Assembly: GCA_013399855.1 (NCBI GenBank)
Contig: VXAY01000768.1
Span: 62,001-126,000 of the forward strand
From: Oxyruncus cristatus
Lineage: Eukaryota; Chordata; Aves; Passeriformes; Cotingidae
Direction: 5' to 3'
Length of the DNA stretch: 64,000 nucleotides
Under the pieces are notes generated by a model. The model saw only the letters and a list, made by a program, of their open reading frames with translations. It ran no database searches and was not told where the DNA came from. Below are positions 35,401 through 47,182 of this stretch, in pieces (within the stretch, counting starts at the first letter, position 1; each line of letters starts with the position of its first letter). The position numbers and the translations under genes are program-made.

Positions 35401-38400
35401 ATTGTTCATTTGGGGGTTTTTTTTGTGTTCTTCTGTTGTATCCTTTAATGAAGGGCTGTTATTTTTCCTTTCTCCACACTTTCTCAATTGGAGCCTCTTA
35501 ATTTCAGATTTACAATTGCTTAGAGGGAGTAGTTTTGGTCTTCCTTATAAGTCATCCTGCTTAGCGAAACACTTCTGTCTCATTAAGCTGAGACAGTACT
35601 TCATAAATATAATGATCCATTATATATACAGCTACCTGAAGAGGAAGAAGGTAGTTTTCTAAAAGAAGTTCAAAACAATAGGAATTTAGTAGCAAAAAAA
35701 TAAATTAAAAAGTCTTCATCTGTAATTTCATCTCAGGAAAATATAGTTACCACCAATTTTTAAAGCTCTGTTTCAAACCTGACATAACAAGATGAGCAAG
35801 CAGTGCATAATCAATAACATAAAGGGAGACAAGGTGATCCTTTCCCTCCTAGTGCTCACCAGAAAGGAGCAATACTTTCATTTAAAAGCTAGGAAATTAC
35901 TTAATGATTTTTTCACATTGCAGGTTTATAAACTAGAGCAAAGATATCTGGTGAAAAGTGCTTTTCTAAACCTCAAGATTCATAACAGGTTATGACAAGA
36001 CACACAAATTAATATTTTTTTTTTTTAAGAAACAGTGACTCAGGCAATTTAAGTATGTGTAATCATAGTTGCTTTCTTCTAATAGAATTTTCAAGGAAAT
36101 AAAGAAAAAAACTCATAATAATTGTCAAAAAAGTCACCACTGAGTGACCATAGAGAATAACTTGTATAGCACAGTAGAGAAATACTGTGGTACTGACCTA
36201 ATGATTAGAGATGACTGAAGAGATTAATGCATTTTCCCCAAGAACATCAGTTTAAATTTGAAAGCAAATTCCTCATCACATTTGTAACATTTTTATGTTT
36301 GTTTTCCATGAAACATCAAACAATATATATTATTTCTATGTCCTGTCTTCTGTTCCAGTATTTTTTTTTCTCATGAATTTTCATCCCCATTTGCACAGAA
36401 TCCAGTGCAATATCATCCTCAAACCCACATGGAATCTCTTGGACTTAATGCGTTTATTTGTAAGGAAACCCTTTTAAAGAAAGCACAAAACAAATGGTAT
36501 TTCATTTCTGATTATCTGCCATGAAGTATTCACAGGGCAATCTAAAGGGGGTAATATTTCCTAATTAAAATTAAGAAAAGAGGTTTGCTTTCACTCCAGG
36601 CAGTTAAATGTAACATTTACATGCATATAATTCCAAGGGAAACATAACCCAGGAAGTGGCTGTTTGAGTGTCTATTAATTGAAAAATCCAACACTTCACT
36701 GATTGTACTAGTTGGCCTTTTATATATTCTCTATAGGTTAATAATTAAAGTATGCATAAAACAATACCAAGGAAGGGCTGCTTAAAAAACCCCAACACTC
36801 TCTGTTCCTAGTAGGCATCTCATTATTTTTATTTTCAGTAATAAAGATGTAAAATCCAAAAGAGTGTATTATTCCAGAATTAAAAAAAACATGTATCAGA
36901 TCAATCAAATATTGATCATGTGTACACCGCAACAGAAGAATTTGGTAGCCTGCTCTCTGTGGTGTGCTTTTTTTTTTTCTTTTTTTTTGGTTGCTAGCCT
37001 GAAAAATGAACCAAAGCCATAAATCATTATCAGAAAGCATTTACTTTGGAAAAATTCTCCTGTAACAGAAAATGGAAAACTGTTGAGGAAAATACTGCCA
37101 TTTCCTACTCAGCCTGCAGTTATCTTTAGATAGAAAGCAAGTTCAACTAAACCCTGTGAAACTACAGAGTACAGAGCCAACAGTCCATTAGCGTAGCTAG
37201 ATCAATATAAAGGAAAGAAACATGGTCTTCATTTTTCCAGCACTTTTGAAGATGACCTGCTGAAGATCTACCAGTTTTATACAGGAGGATTTGCTGTCCT
37301 CCTCCTCTTTATTTTCTGAAAAACTGTACAAAGTGAAATACAGTAAAAAGTCTAGAGAAGGAAAGAAGTTTGAAGACATGAGGACATTCTTGCATCTGGT
37401 TTCTGTCAATGAAAGAAAACTAATCAAAGGTTGATTTGTAAGACAAAGTGGATATTTTCACACTATGACAAAGCTTTACGCATTTTGTAGTACTGCACTG
37501 CTCTTTCACAATGCTACAGATTTTGAACAGGATGTTTTCTAGATGCCTACTTACTGCATAAACTTAATAAGTGACATTTTATATTCATTTTACACTGGTG
37601 CTGTAGAATCAACCATACTGTCCTTGGCACAAAAAAACCCACAAAAAACAACAACACCCCCCACCCCCCAAAAAAAGCAAAACCAAAACCACCCAAAACC
37701 AAAAGGTCTTGTCCATTGTATGAAATGAGAAAGGACTAATGATGAAAGTAATGGGTACAAATGGGAAGTATGGAGAGAAAAATGACAGGCAGAAAAGGGA
37801 GATAAGATGAGAAAGTCAGGCAGGTGCATTGAAATCAACTGAAGGCAAGACAAATGGAATGGCTAGATGCAGATAGGAATAAAAAAGCAAGCAAAAAACA
37901 AGAAGGTGTTTGGCTGATTCAAATGTGGAACTGGTCAATATGTTTTTAATCTACTGAAATTTCCATGATTCAATAAACTCTACACCTTTCTTTGGGTATT
38001 ACAACCTATTACATATTTTCTTTCACCATATATTTATCACTAGACAAGTTATCCATATAAGTAAGAGAATGACAGGATGAACTCCAGAGTCATTTTCTGT
38101 GAGTATTGTCTTTGTACTCTAACATATTTGGGAATGAAAACTCCAGACCAATAACCAGCTATAGGCAAATAGCACAAAGGATCAGTAGTTTTGGCATTGT
38201 TAGACATTTGGTATTGTTTCTTTGTGTGACCAAACCCTGGGTTAGATTTGACTGAGACAGAGTCTTAATCTCCTTTTCTCTCTTTTATTTTTTTTTTTTC
38301 CCCCCTTAGTTAAAAAGCAGCAAGTCCAAACAGGGTTAGAGATAGGACAATAGGTCAGATTTGTTAAAAAATTTGAGGTGGATTTTATAGCTTCCAGAAG

Positions 38401-40279
38401 TTCTATTGTGATCCATCTCAAAGTATGCCACAGTCATATGGCATTTTTGAGTTTAAAGAAGCACTTGAAACCAAAATCAGATTTTACAGAGGACGCTAAT
38501 GTTAAGCAGAGTTCCTCTAGTAAAAAATAAACAAATACCATTACACAAAAGTTTTAGGTTTTTAAAATATTTTTAATAGAAGACAAATACTCTTTATGTG
38601 TCAAAATAGCAAATTTTAATGCATTCTTTACACGTCGCTGTTAAGTGGTACTCTAATACTCATGTTCATTTTACCATTACATCTGCCAATTTTAGGAAAT
38701 CAAGGTAGAATGTCTGAAAAACAAATAAAGCTTGATTTTTTAAATATTATTTGATCATATTTATTGTGTTCAGATTTCTATTGTAAGAAAACATAATGTA
38801 AGTTCTCAATAGTTATTGGTTTGTGGTTTTGGAGTTCTTTAAATATTCCACTAACAGGCTATGGATAAAATGCTGACACATGCTGCTGAATAAAATTCAT
38901 AGATATCTAGAAATTATGATGGTCTTGAAGTATTCCAAATTGTCAGAATAATTCTTTAAAATTATTTTTTTTTTCTTTACTAAATCAAAGCACTGATTAA
39001 CTGTCTCTGTTTCTGAAGGGTTTGGCTCCATTATCTGGCTACAGATAGCTTGAAAGGTAGTCCTTTCAAACATAATGTTCATCTTGTGATCACACAGAGT
39101 TTTAGGAACTATAAAACACAGCAGTATTTCTGTGTCTGTAATGAAAACTAAGTCAAAATCTCTAACTTCATTTCAGATAAGTGTTTATACGATAATCATA
39201 ATATTAATGGTTGTGAGTACCTCTGCTGGCTTTACACTACAGAAATAGAAACTGATACTCCATGTCTGGTTTTCATCACATAAGTTAATGTCCAGAGGTG
39301 GCACACATGTTCCCAAGCTATCCATGCTGTCAGAATAAAATGGAAAATGTACTGTCTATCATCACTTTCTTCTGGGAGAAAGTAGCTACAAATCCTGACC
39401 ACTCTGCCTATACAAAAAGTAACATGCTCCAATTGTAACATACACATGCACACCCACATAGCTGCACACATGCATACCAGTGCACATACATTTCTTTAAG
39501 AACGTGTCCAAAGACTAGTCTTGCTTCTGTTGTACCTCTGTTTGTGACTGGGCTGTTCCTCCAACCTGTGTCTTCATGTAAATCTCCGTTGTTTCCCCCC
39601 TTTTATTGGGAAAAAATCCAAACAAAGGCAGAAGCTCCACACTAAAATTTATCTGCATCCTTGCTTACTGGAGCTAGCACTTTCAAAGATACTATAAGTA
39701 TTTATGTGCCCTGATCCTGTGTAAGTTGCAGTTGACTGAGTTTTCACCTCTCTTAAACCGTTCTGACAACCCATAACTAAATTATATTTGCTGGCCAATG
39801 ATAAGTTACTATATATACAGAAAGTGGGAGGTTAGGGGACACTTACTATTACTTCTTGTTGTTTAATTTTAATCTTGGTTACACTAAAACATGATTGGAA
39901 CTAATTGTCAGTATTATTTTCCTGGCATTCAAGTGTTTATCCCACCTTCTCATGTGGATGAAAAAACTGCTTTCTTAGAGCAATGTGCCTCATTGAAAGA
40001 CTGCAAAATTACTCTTCTTACTTTCTTGTCAAGTATAAAGAATAACAATTATGAGATGGCACTATGCATTTTTTAACTACTATTATCTTCTATGCTTCGA
40101 GTATTTTTCTGACAATTCCTCAAACTATTGTATTCTATTTGTTACTTTTTTTTTTTTTTAATTATTCCCCTGTAAGCAGTATTTGGCAAGGGTATTCAGG
40201 GTTTTTTAGCTTTTAATATTTTTTGTTTGTTTATTTTGGCTTGTTTTGTTTTTTTTTTCCCCCTGGTTCGCAATTCTAA
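35401..40279. other. AT-rich interval, nothing recognised
   Basis: About 5 kb of AT-rich sequence with T- and A-runs and an A/C tract at 37628-37704. No exon, RNA gene or LINE/LTR fragment was recognised. Confidence 0.5.
37628..37704. repeat. A/C-only low-complexity tract
   Basis: About 77 bases on + consisting of A and C with a single G, of the same type as the 22.8-23.0 kb tract. Confidence 0.85.
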
Positions 40280-40860
40280 GCAGCACCTACGCTACCTGAA
40301 AATTTTTGAAAGAATTTTGAAAGGAGGCTATTTGTGACATCAAACAGGGAGCATGTTAATTTAATTTAATCAACTTGGCAAGGATAAAAACCACTATCAG
40401 TCTTATGCTACTATAAATGGAGCAAAGATTTAAGTCAATTTAGACTAACAGACCTCAGAAGTTTTGCTAATGAACATCCACAGGAACAGCAAACTGTGGC
40501 TGCGAAAGAGAAACTTGCCTTTCTATGTTCGGGGGGGGAAATATTAAAACATGTTTCTAGGTGTCATTAAACAGCACATGACATCTTACTAGGCCTGCAT
40601 CAAAATAAGCAGCATATTGTATTTCAACAATATGTTGAAATACATCTCTCTGATTTGGGGGTTCAGCAGCTTTTAGACATCAAAGAGCTGCACAAAATTA
40701 AGCGTGATAATGTGAAAGAAGGTGCACGTTAGTATTTAATTACATTAAATTGATTACAAGGAAGAAAGCACTTGATTGGGAGGGCATTAACTTCCCTCTG
40801 TGCAACATATAAGCTAGTTTATGAGTGAATCTACCTTTTTAAAACATGAGAAAGATAGTG
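40280..40860. other. Possible conserved non-coding block with hairpin
   Basis: This block differs from its flanks by having few homopolymers and several TAATTA/ATTAA-type words (for example TTTAATTACATTAAATTG at about 40736). It also contains the perfect inverted repeat GTATTTCAACA-ATA-TGTTGAAATAC at 40619-40643. The look is that of a developmental enhancer, but conservation cannot be judged from one sequence. Confidence 0.2.
40619..40643. other. 11-bp perfect hairpin, 3-base loop
   Basis: GTATTTCAACA, loop ATA, TGTTGAAATAC. Every stem position is paired. No known RNA family is recognised. Confidence 0.85.
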
Positions 40861-42478
40861 ATATGAAAACTAACTCAAAAGTATGTGAGCTAGGGACTAC
40901 TCACCTATTTTACTCATTCAACTTGGCAGATAGGCAATTCTCAGGTCTTTGTGAGAAAAAAAGCACCCCTTCCAGTCACAGTAAGGAGAAATATTCTCTG
41001 CTATCATGGATATGAGCTGGAGCTATTTTCCATTCTTTCCCTCTGCTCATGAAAATTGCATCTGAAAAAATATTCCTTTGACTAAAATAGATTCCTAAGA
41101 TTTGTGACTTCAACATATGCACAAATAATTTCATGAAACATACAATTTTATGTGCAATATATATATTATATATGCAAACCGATTTTTTTACATCGTTGTA
41201 GCATTTCACTGACTCAGTCAGAAGTGACGCATTGTTTGTATTTAAAGTACAGCACTTCAGCTAAAAGCACATGCGGATCTGGTCTTAGAGATGTGGCACA
41301 CTTAATGAACCTGCGCAAAAAAATTCTGCTTTGTATGCCACAGTTTTTCAAACTGTTTATTAGTAAAATGAATGCATATATGTCTTGGAGGCATATTGTG
41401 AGATTGCATTTTTTTTTTAATGTCTGCATAGAGTACTTTTTCTGGAAAAGATCAGAACAATGCAAGGTACATGGCTGATCATTTCAGTATTTTCTCTTGA
41501 ACATCAGTGCAATGACTAAAATCATTGCATTACTTTAGATTAGTTAATCTAGCTGTGATTTCACTGAACTACTGCTATTTTTTAGATTTACTATGACCCA
41601 AGATTAATCTGCTCAATATTCAAGAAAAAAATAGGGTATGTTTTACACTTTCTGAAATGGATTTTTCATCTCAAAGTAGCCCAAATTTGATTGATGAAGT
41701 AAAAATGTCACCATGCTCCATTTAATATGTGAGGTTAGTAAATGCAGACATTTATGTACTGGCATTGCTCTAGACAGTCCAGTAAAGAAACTTAAGGTCC
41801 AGTCCTCAAAATCTCAAAGTAGAAGCAACTAATCTTATTATTTTTATATTATGATTTGTTACATAATGACAAGAATAATCTTTATCACTTCGTTCTTTAG
41901 TTGGCATAAAATTACTTTTTGGACTGATCAAACACCTCAGGCTTTGCCTTAGTGTTTAATCAGTTTCAGCAGCTGTTCATAGCTTCAAATACTACAAAGC
42001 AATAAAATTTAATTGCTTAATTAAACTCAAACCACAGTTGTCTTTTTAACAGGCAGGGGCCTGCCTCATTTTTGGATACTCAAAGGCAATCAGAGAGCAA
42101 AAATGACATTGCTCTTCTCCCAAGGATGGCTGATCTAGGATTGTTATGTAGAAACAAGAAAAAGCCAAGGGCCTCTTTTGGGAAACAATCATAAGTCTTC
42201 TTTCCTTTTTTTTTAACCTGTTTTATATCAACCCCCGTACGGACCAGTATACATAAGTTAATTAACCAGAATGCATAAATTAATTGAAAAACTGAACAGT
42301 ACACAAAAGTTAATTGAAAAACCTGAGGACAGATTTTGAAGAGAGTACACTGACTTACTGACCATTTATCCTAGTCAAAGTTCCGACTCTACTGGTTTTT
42401 TTTTTTTTGTTTGTTTTTATTTCCTGCCTTTGGAATTCAATGTCAGCCGTTCTAATAAGCAGGCACAAATGTATTTTA
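40861..42478. other. AT-rich interval, nothing recognised
   Basis: Unique-looking sequence. A 16-bp dyad AGGCAGG-GG-CCTGCCT lies at 42051-42066. No exon recognised. Confidence 0.5.
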
Positions 42479-42564
42479 CCTAAGCTACTCTCCAGCTCCA
42501 GTGCTCTTACACACATACAGAGCACTGGGTTTATGTGTGAGGGGCTTAGGTTTTCCCTGGAGCT
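42479..42564. other. Cluster of overlapping inverted repeats
   Basis: Within 86 bases there are four exact complementary pairs: CCTAAGC/GCTTAGG, AGCTCCAG/CTGGAGCT, CCAGTGCTC/GAGCACTGG with a 13-base loop, and CACACATA/TATGTGTG. They overlap and cannot all form at once. Confidence 0.55.
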
Positions 42565-45500
42565 TGCCCATCAAGGGCTTCTGTGATATCAAATAGTAAG
42601 GGTGTACTGAAGTGGGATTACCGCTTTAGTTGCTAAGTTGGAAGAAAGAAACAGTATTTGTCTCATCTTGTACTAACCTAAATGAACCGGGTTGAGAACT
42701 GCTACCTTTATTTTGACAACTGCTTATTTTTTGAAAGAAATTATAAAAAATGTAACCTCGTCTTCCCTATTACTTCCAGCTCACGTTTAAGAATTCCTTT
42801 AAAAAATAAAATAGTGTATTTGCAAGAATCCTGCCTTCTATATAATATCCAAATCAAATAACACTATTAGTATGACACATCAGACGCGTTTTGAAATTTT
42901 AATATTTGAAATATTTTGGCCTCTGTGCATTACAATTAAACCATTATAGTTTATAATAAAACTGATTAGAGCATGGAAAAAGTATCAGAAGGGAAAGAAA
43001 TTGCACTTAGGAAGCATGACCTTAACCTAGATAAAACTGCATAGAAAATTTATATAATGAATTTGTTAGCCAACTTCTCAATTATCATAAATCAATACAA
43101 TTTGGTTCATTTCAGTGGAGCATGGCCAAACTCCGTAATACTTTGCAATCAGGTGGGGTTCTACATGTCTGAACCACTGGTGTTTTATCACAGTACCTCA
43201 TAATGTGTCATATATTTTTCTGTTGAATGTATTGTGGTAAAGTATTCCCGTTTTTTTCATCAAGACATTTATGATTCTGAAAGTTCCGGAAGTCAGTTAA
43301 TAGCATCCTCTAAAGTATGTGAATACCTCAATGTCTTTAAAAGTATGGTCTTAAATTATCGAGAATACCTGCATGAGAGGTCTTCAACACAGAGAGAAAA
43401 CTGGATTTACCTACAGAACTAATAAGGTGCAGTAAGTCAACATTAGATTTTGAATATGCTTTAGTTTTGTCTTAATATATTACAATGTATAGGGTTTGTG
43501 GAAAATACATTTCTTTTAAATTTCCTGTTAAATATCTATGTGTTTATGTAGTACTTAAACACACATGCACAGCTAAATAATTGCAAATCATTCTTGACAT
43601 ATCAATAGATTTTGATCATGAGGAGCATTTTCCTTACAAATATAACTCATGCTTTTTAGAAGACACCTGAAAGTAGCAAAACATTATTTTTTTAATAAAG
43701 AAACTACCATCCATTTACAACTACACGTGTTTCATCCTTCTGGTGCCTCAATTAGATAAGAAAGGTAATCAGAGTGCATCTGAAGTTTGAGCTGAAGAGC
43801 CAGTAATTTGATACTAAAGCAGGAAAAGCCTTCCCTGAAAAGACAAAAACCTAGACTAAGGACGATCTTCTACGATCTTCAGTGATCCACATTAGTGTCT
43901 TGTCGGGCTTGCCAGTAACTTATGAATAAGTAACTTAATAACACAAAATTTCAGATGGAATTTTCAGATTTATATTCATCTTTTATTAATTATATTTATT
44001 TTTTAAAAACTGTCTTTTTCATATGTTATACTTCAATCCCATTCTGTAAAAAAAGTTCCTTTGGGATGGTCTGCGATATTTTAATTTCAGGATGCTGTCT
44101 GAGCTCTTTCTAGCCTTAAATGTATCAACAATTTTAAATTATTGCTTGTGAATTTTATCACTTCTGAAAAGTAGCAATACATTTGACAAATACTTCACTA
44201 GTATGGAATTGTGTCTACAGTTTGAGTTTGACAGCCTCACATTTCACAGAGTAGTTGTAATCGTAGGCATCCATGAGTAACAAACTACATATATATACAC
44301 ACTAGAATCACTGCCTCAGTATGAAAAGGTTACTACATGGTACTGAAATGCAAAGAAAGCCTAGCTAGGGCAACTTTTTTTTAACAGAAAAGAACTGCAA
44401 CACCTCCTTCCCCCTCTTCCCCCCCATACAACAATCTGGAACCGTCACTTCTATGATGACAGAAAATGACAGGGTAATGTTGGAATACTGTATTAAATGC
44501 TTAATTCCTTCATTCAGGCACAAAGTGCCACAAACATATGTTTGTAGACTTATGTCGTCTCCTGTACTGTGCTTGAGTGGTACTCAAGGAACTCTGTACA
44601 TGAGGAAGAAAGAAGCAGCAATTCAAGTCACGTACTATGCAGTACAGGGGGTTGTTGTGTAACTGTGGTTATTTCTCCATTCAGTAGTCAGAGAGTCTCT
44701 GAAAAGGCTGTTGCAGGAAAACACAGAGGCTTTTGGGGCTGCCAAAATGGTGCAATATAGGAACTTAAAGTAAGAAAGGAAAACACATTTCTTATTTAAC
44801 AGGACCAGTAAGAATATGACTTCCAACCAGCAATAATGGGGAAAATTCTGCCATCTATTTTCTTCATTCATTAAAATGGGCATGAAGTTCTCAACTGAAA
44901 TAGGAGAAAAATTCAGTCAGAAAAACAAAAACATCTAACAACACACTTCAGGACTACAAACTACAGAAAGGTATTCATACCTTTTAAACAAGTATTATCT
45001 ATTTACAGCAACACAGAAAGGGTGACATCATCTGTTTCAGTGTGTGGAATACACAACACAGCCAAAATCAAACAAAGGAGCATATTTTTTTCTTTAAAAA
45101 GGAGTTTTGTTATCAACTTTGACCAGGTTTATTGATTAGTTCTTTAGCACTGGGAAGCTAAGATTGAGGATCTTATATGGAGCCAGACTGCATTATGTTC
45201 TTGGCAGACCTACTAGAGCTATGATGACAGGGAAAACAGATGGACTGCTGACAGCTGGCATTACAATGACTTGTAGGACCTACATAAATACTTCTATTGA
45301 ATACTCAAAGCCATTTTTTTCTCTCCATTCCAAGTGTTCCAAAACCAGACATCATCAGGAGTTACAGAAAATTTCACATAAAGACTACCCCTTGTCCTGG
45401 CTGTGTACCTGTGATAACCTGGCTGTACTCAAACAGTGGGTCTTGATCTTATTCAGTCTGTCTGTCTGTCTAGGGAAGAGAAAATGTAGTCAGTAAATGG

Positions 45501-46007
45501 GTCTTGATAGACCATCTTGTTATGCAACACTCACATGGAAGTGATACGAAGATCAGCTGCAGTTCCTATTGAAATCATTGACATTTTGGGAGCATCTTCA
45601 AAAATGTGTTGAGTTTTGTGGATGTCTGAACTACAGACCTCTGTGACTAACTTTAAACAGGCCTTCAGGGAAATTTTTACAGAACCAGTCCCTCATTTCT
45701 ATAAATACACATTCAGAACCTCTTCAAGCATTTGAAGTTGTTAAAAAATAGAAGTATGACATTAGCCAGGAGACCCTGTGAAGAACATGCTCAAAGCGCT
45801 GAACTCCTACTGTATTTTTGACTGACTTAACACAGTTAAAACCTTGCATGATGGTTGACTCCCAGAGAACTATGGCAAATTTCTTTCCAGAATAAAATTT
45901 AATACACTCTTACTAGCAGATTTATTTTAACTGGCTTCCTACAACACCTTTCATTACATTAGTAATACCAACAAATACAGTATCAAAAGGATTACTAAAA
46001 TGATTTT

Positions 46008-46034
46008 AATTTTTAAAATTTAATTTTAAAAATT
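46008..46034. other. AT-only palindrome, 13-bp arms
   Basis: AATTTTTAAAATT, one central T, AATTTTAAAAATT. It consists only of A and T, so it is less surprising than a mixed-base palindrome. Confidence 0.85.
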
Positions 46035-46756
46035 TTTAAAATTAGAATTATTAAAAAAAAATTGATAGGGAGATAAATTGGAAGAGGTGGACAGGATCTG
46101 TAATTGTCAAACTGTCTTTTAAAGGGAACCCTTTTGTCTTTAATTTCATGGATGACTGGAATTTTCAGCCTGAAAATATATCCAATGCTCCATGAAATTT
46201 ACTTGTCTATAAAATGCCCACTCCTGTTAACAGGAACAAATACGTCTTCACTATAGTTGGATACATAAAATTAAACAAAAAATATTTCTGATCTGTTCAG
46301 AATCTCATGCTTTGACCTCCAAAGAAGAAAACATACATTGCTTTTCGAACAAGAAAAGTGCGAATTTTTATGCAGTGGCCTTTCTTTGTCACCTTAATAA
46401 GTTTTCTTTTTCCTTTCTTATGATGTACTTTAGCAATAACCCAGAAAAGTAGAAGCCCTGTAGACATCTAATAAAATATTGAGCCAGAAGATGGATTCCA
46501 ATCTTTACTAATATGACTGTATAAATTTAACCAATAACCTAAGTTAATGAGGGCAACGAATCCAATAATTTTATTGTGATAGAGAATGAAATATCCTATC
46601 CAGAAATCTACTAATTAGAGCTGTCAAAACATCTTTAAAGCTTTTTTTACCAAACCAATGAGAATAGTCCTATTTTTTGTGAGGTTATCACAACTGCATA
46701 GGAAAGTACACAGTTTTCGTAAAACAAGCCAAACAGACAGCTAAGATCTTTTAAAA

Positions 46757-47182
46757 ATGTATTTCACTTATGCTTTGGAGGGTGTAAAGGTGGCAATTAA
46801 GTCAGAAGACGAATTCTGTTTCTCTAAGAAGGAAATCTATGCAGTCTGCCAGTCTGATAATGCCATCCCCTTGAGTTTTGAACTCACTGTTCACAGTTTC
46901 CCTGTGTATTTTATTGAACTTGGTAGGGGTAGAAGGATTATGATTACCAGAACAAAAGAAGGATGCTTTTTTCCTATTAATTATATTTTCTGCTGTCCTT
47001 CTTCAGGAGAAATCTTTGAACTTTCAATTTCCAGGCACATGAACAAATCACCTTGGACTAACATTTTTAGGGTCATAATCAGCACATTTTTGGGTTTCTG
47101 GATTAAATGCCCGCAGGGATACTATTGTCACATAGTGACAAATAAAATTAGTGCGTTGGCCTCTTTTACACTGAGAATCTAA
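46757..47182 (+). CDS. Unrecognised 141-codon ORF, probably chance
   Basis: The ORF starts with ATG (weak context AAAATGT) and ends at TAA. The residues are rich in F, I, C and S with two hydrophobic stretches and no recognisable motif. It is long for AT-rich sequence, but in 64 kb and six frames one such frame can arise by chance. No promoter or splice signals tie it to a gene. Confidence 0.12.
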   Translation: MYFTYALEGVKVAIKSEDEFCFSKKEIYAVCQSDNAIPLSFELTVHSFPVYFIELGRGRRIMITRTKEGCFFPINYIFCCPSSGEIFELSISRHMNKSPWTNIFRVIISTFLGFWIKCPQGYYCHIVTNKISALASFTLRI

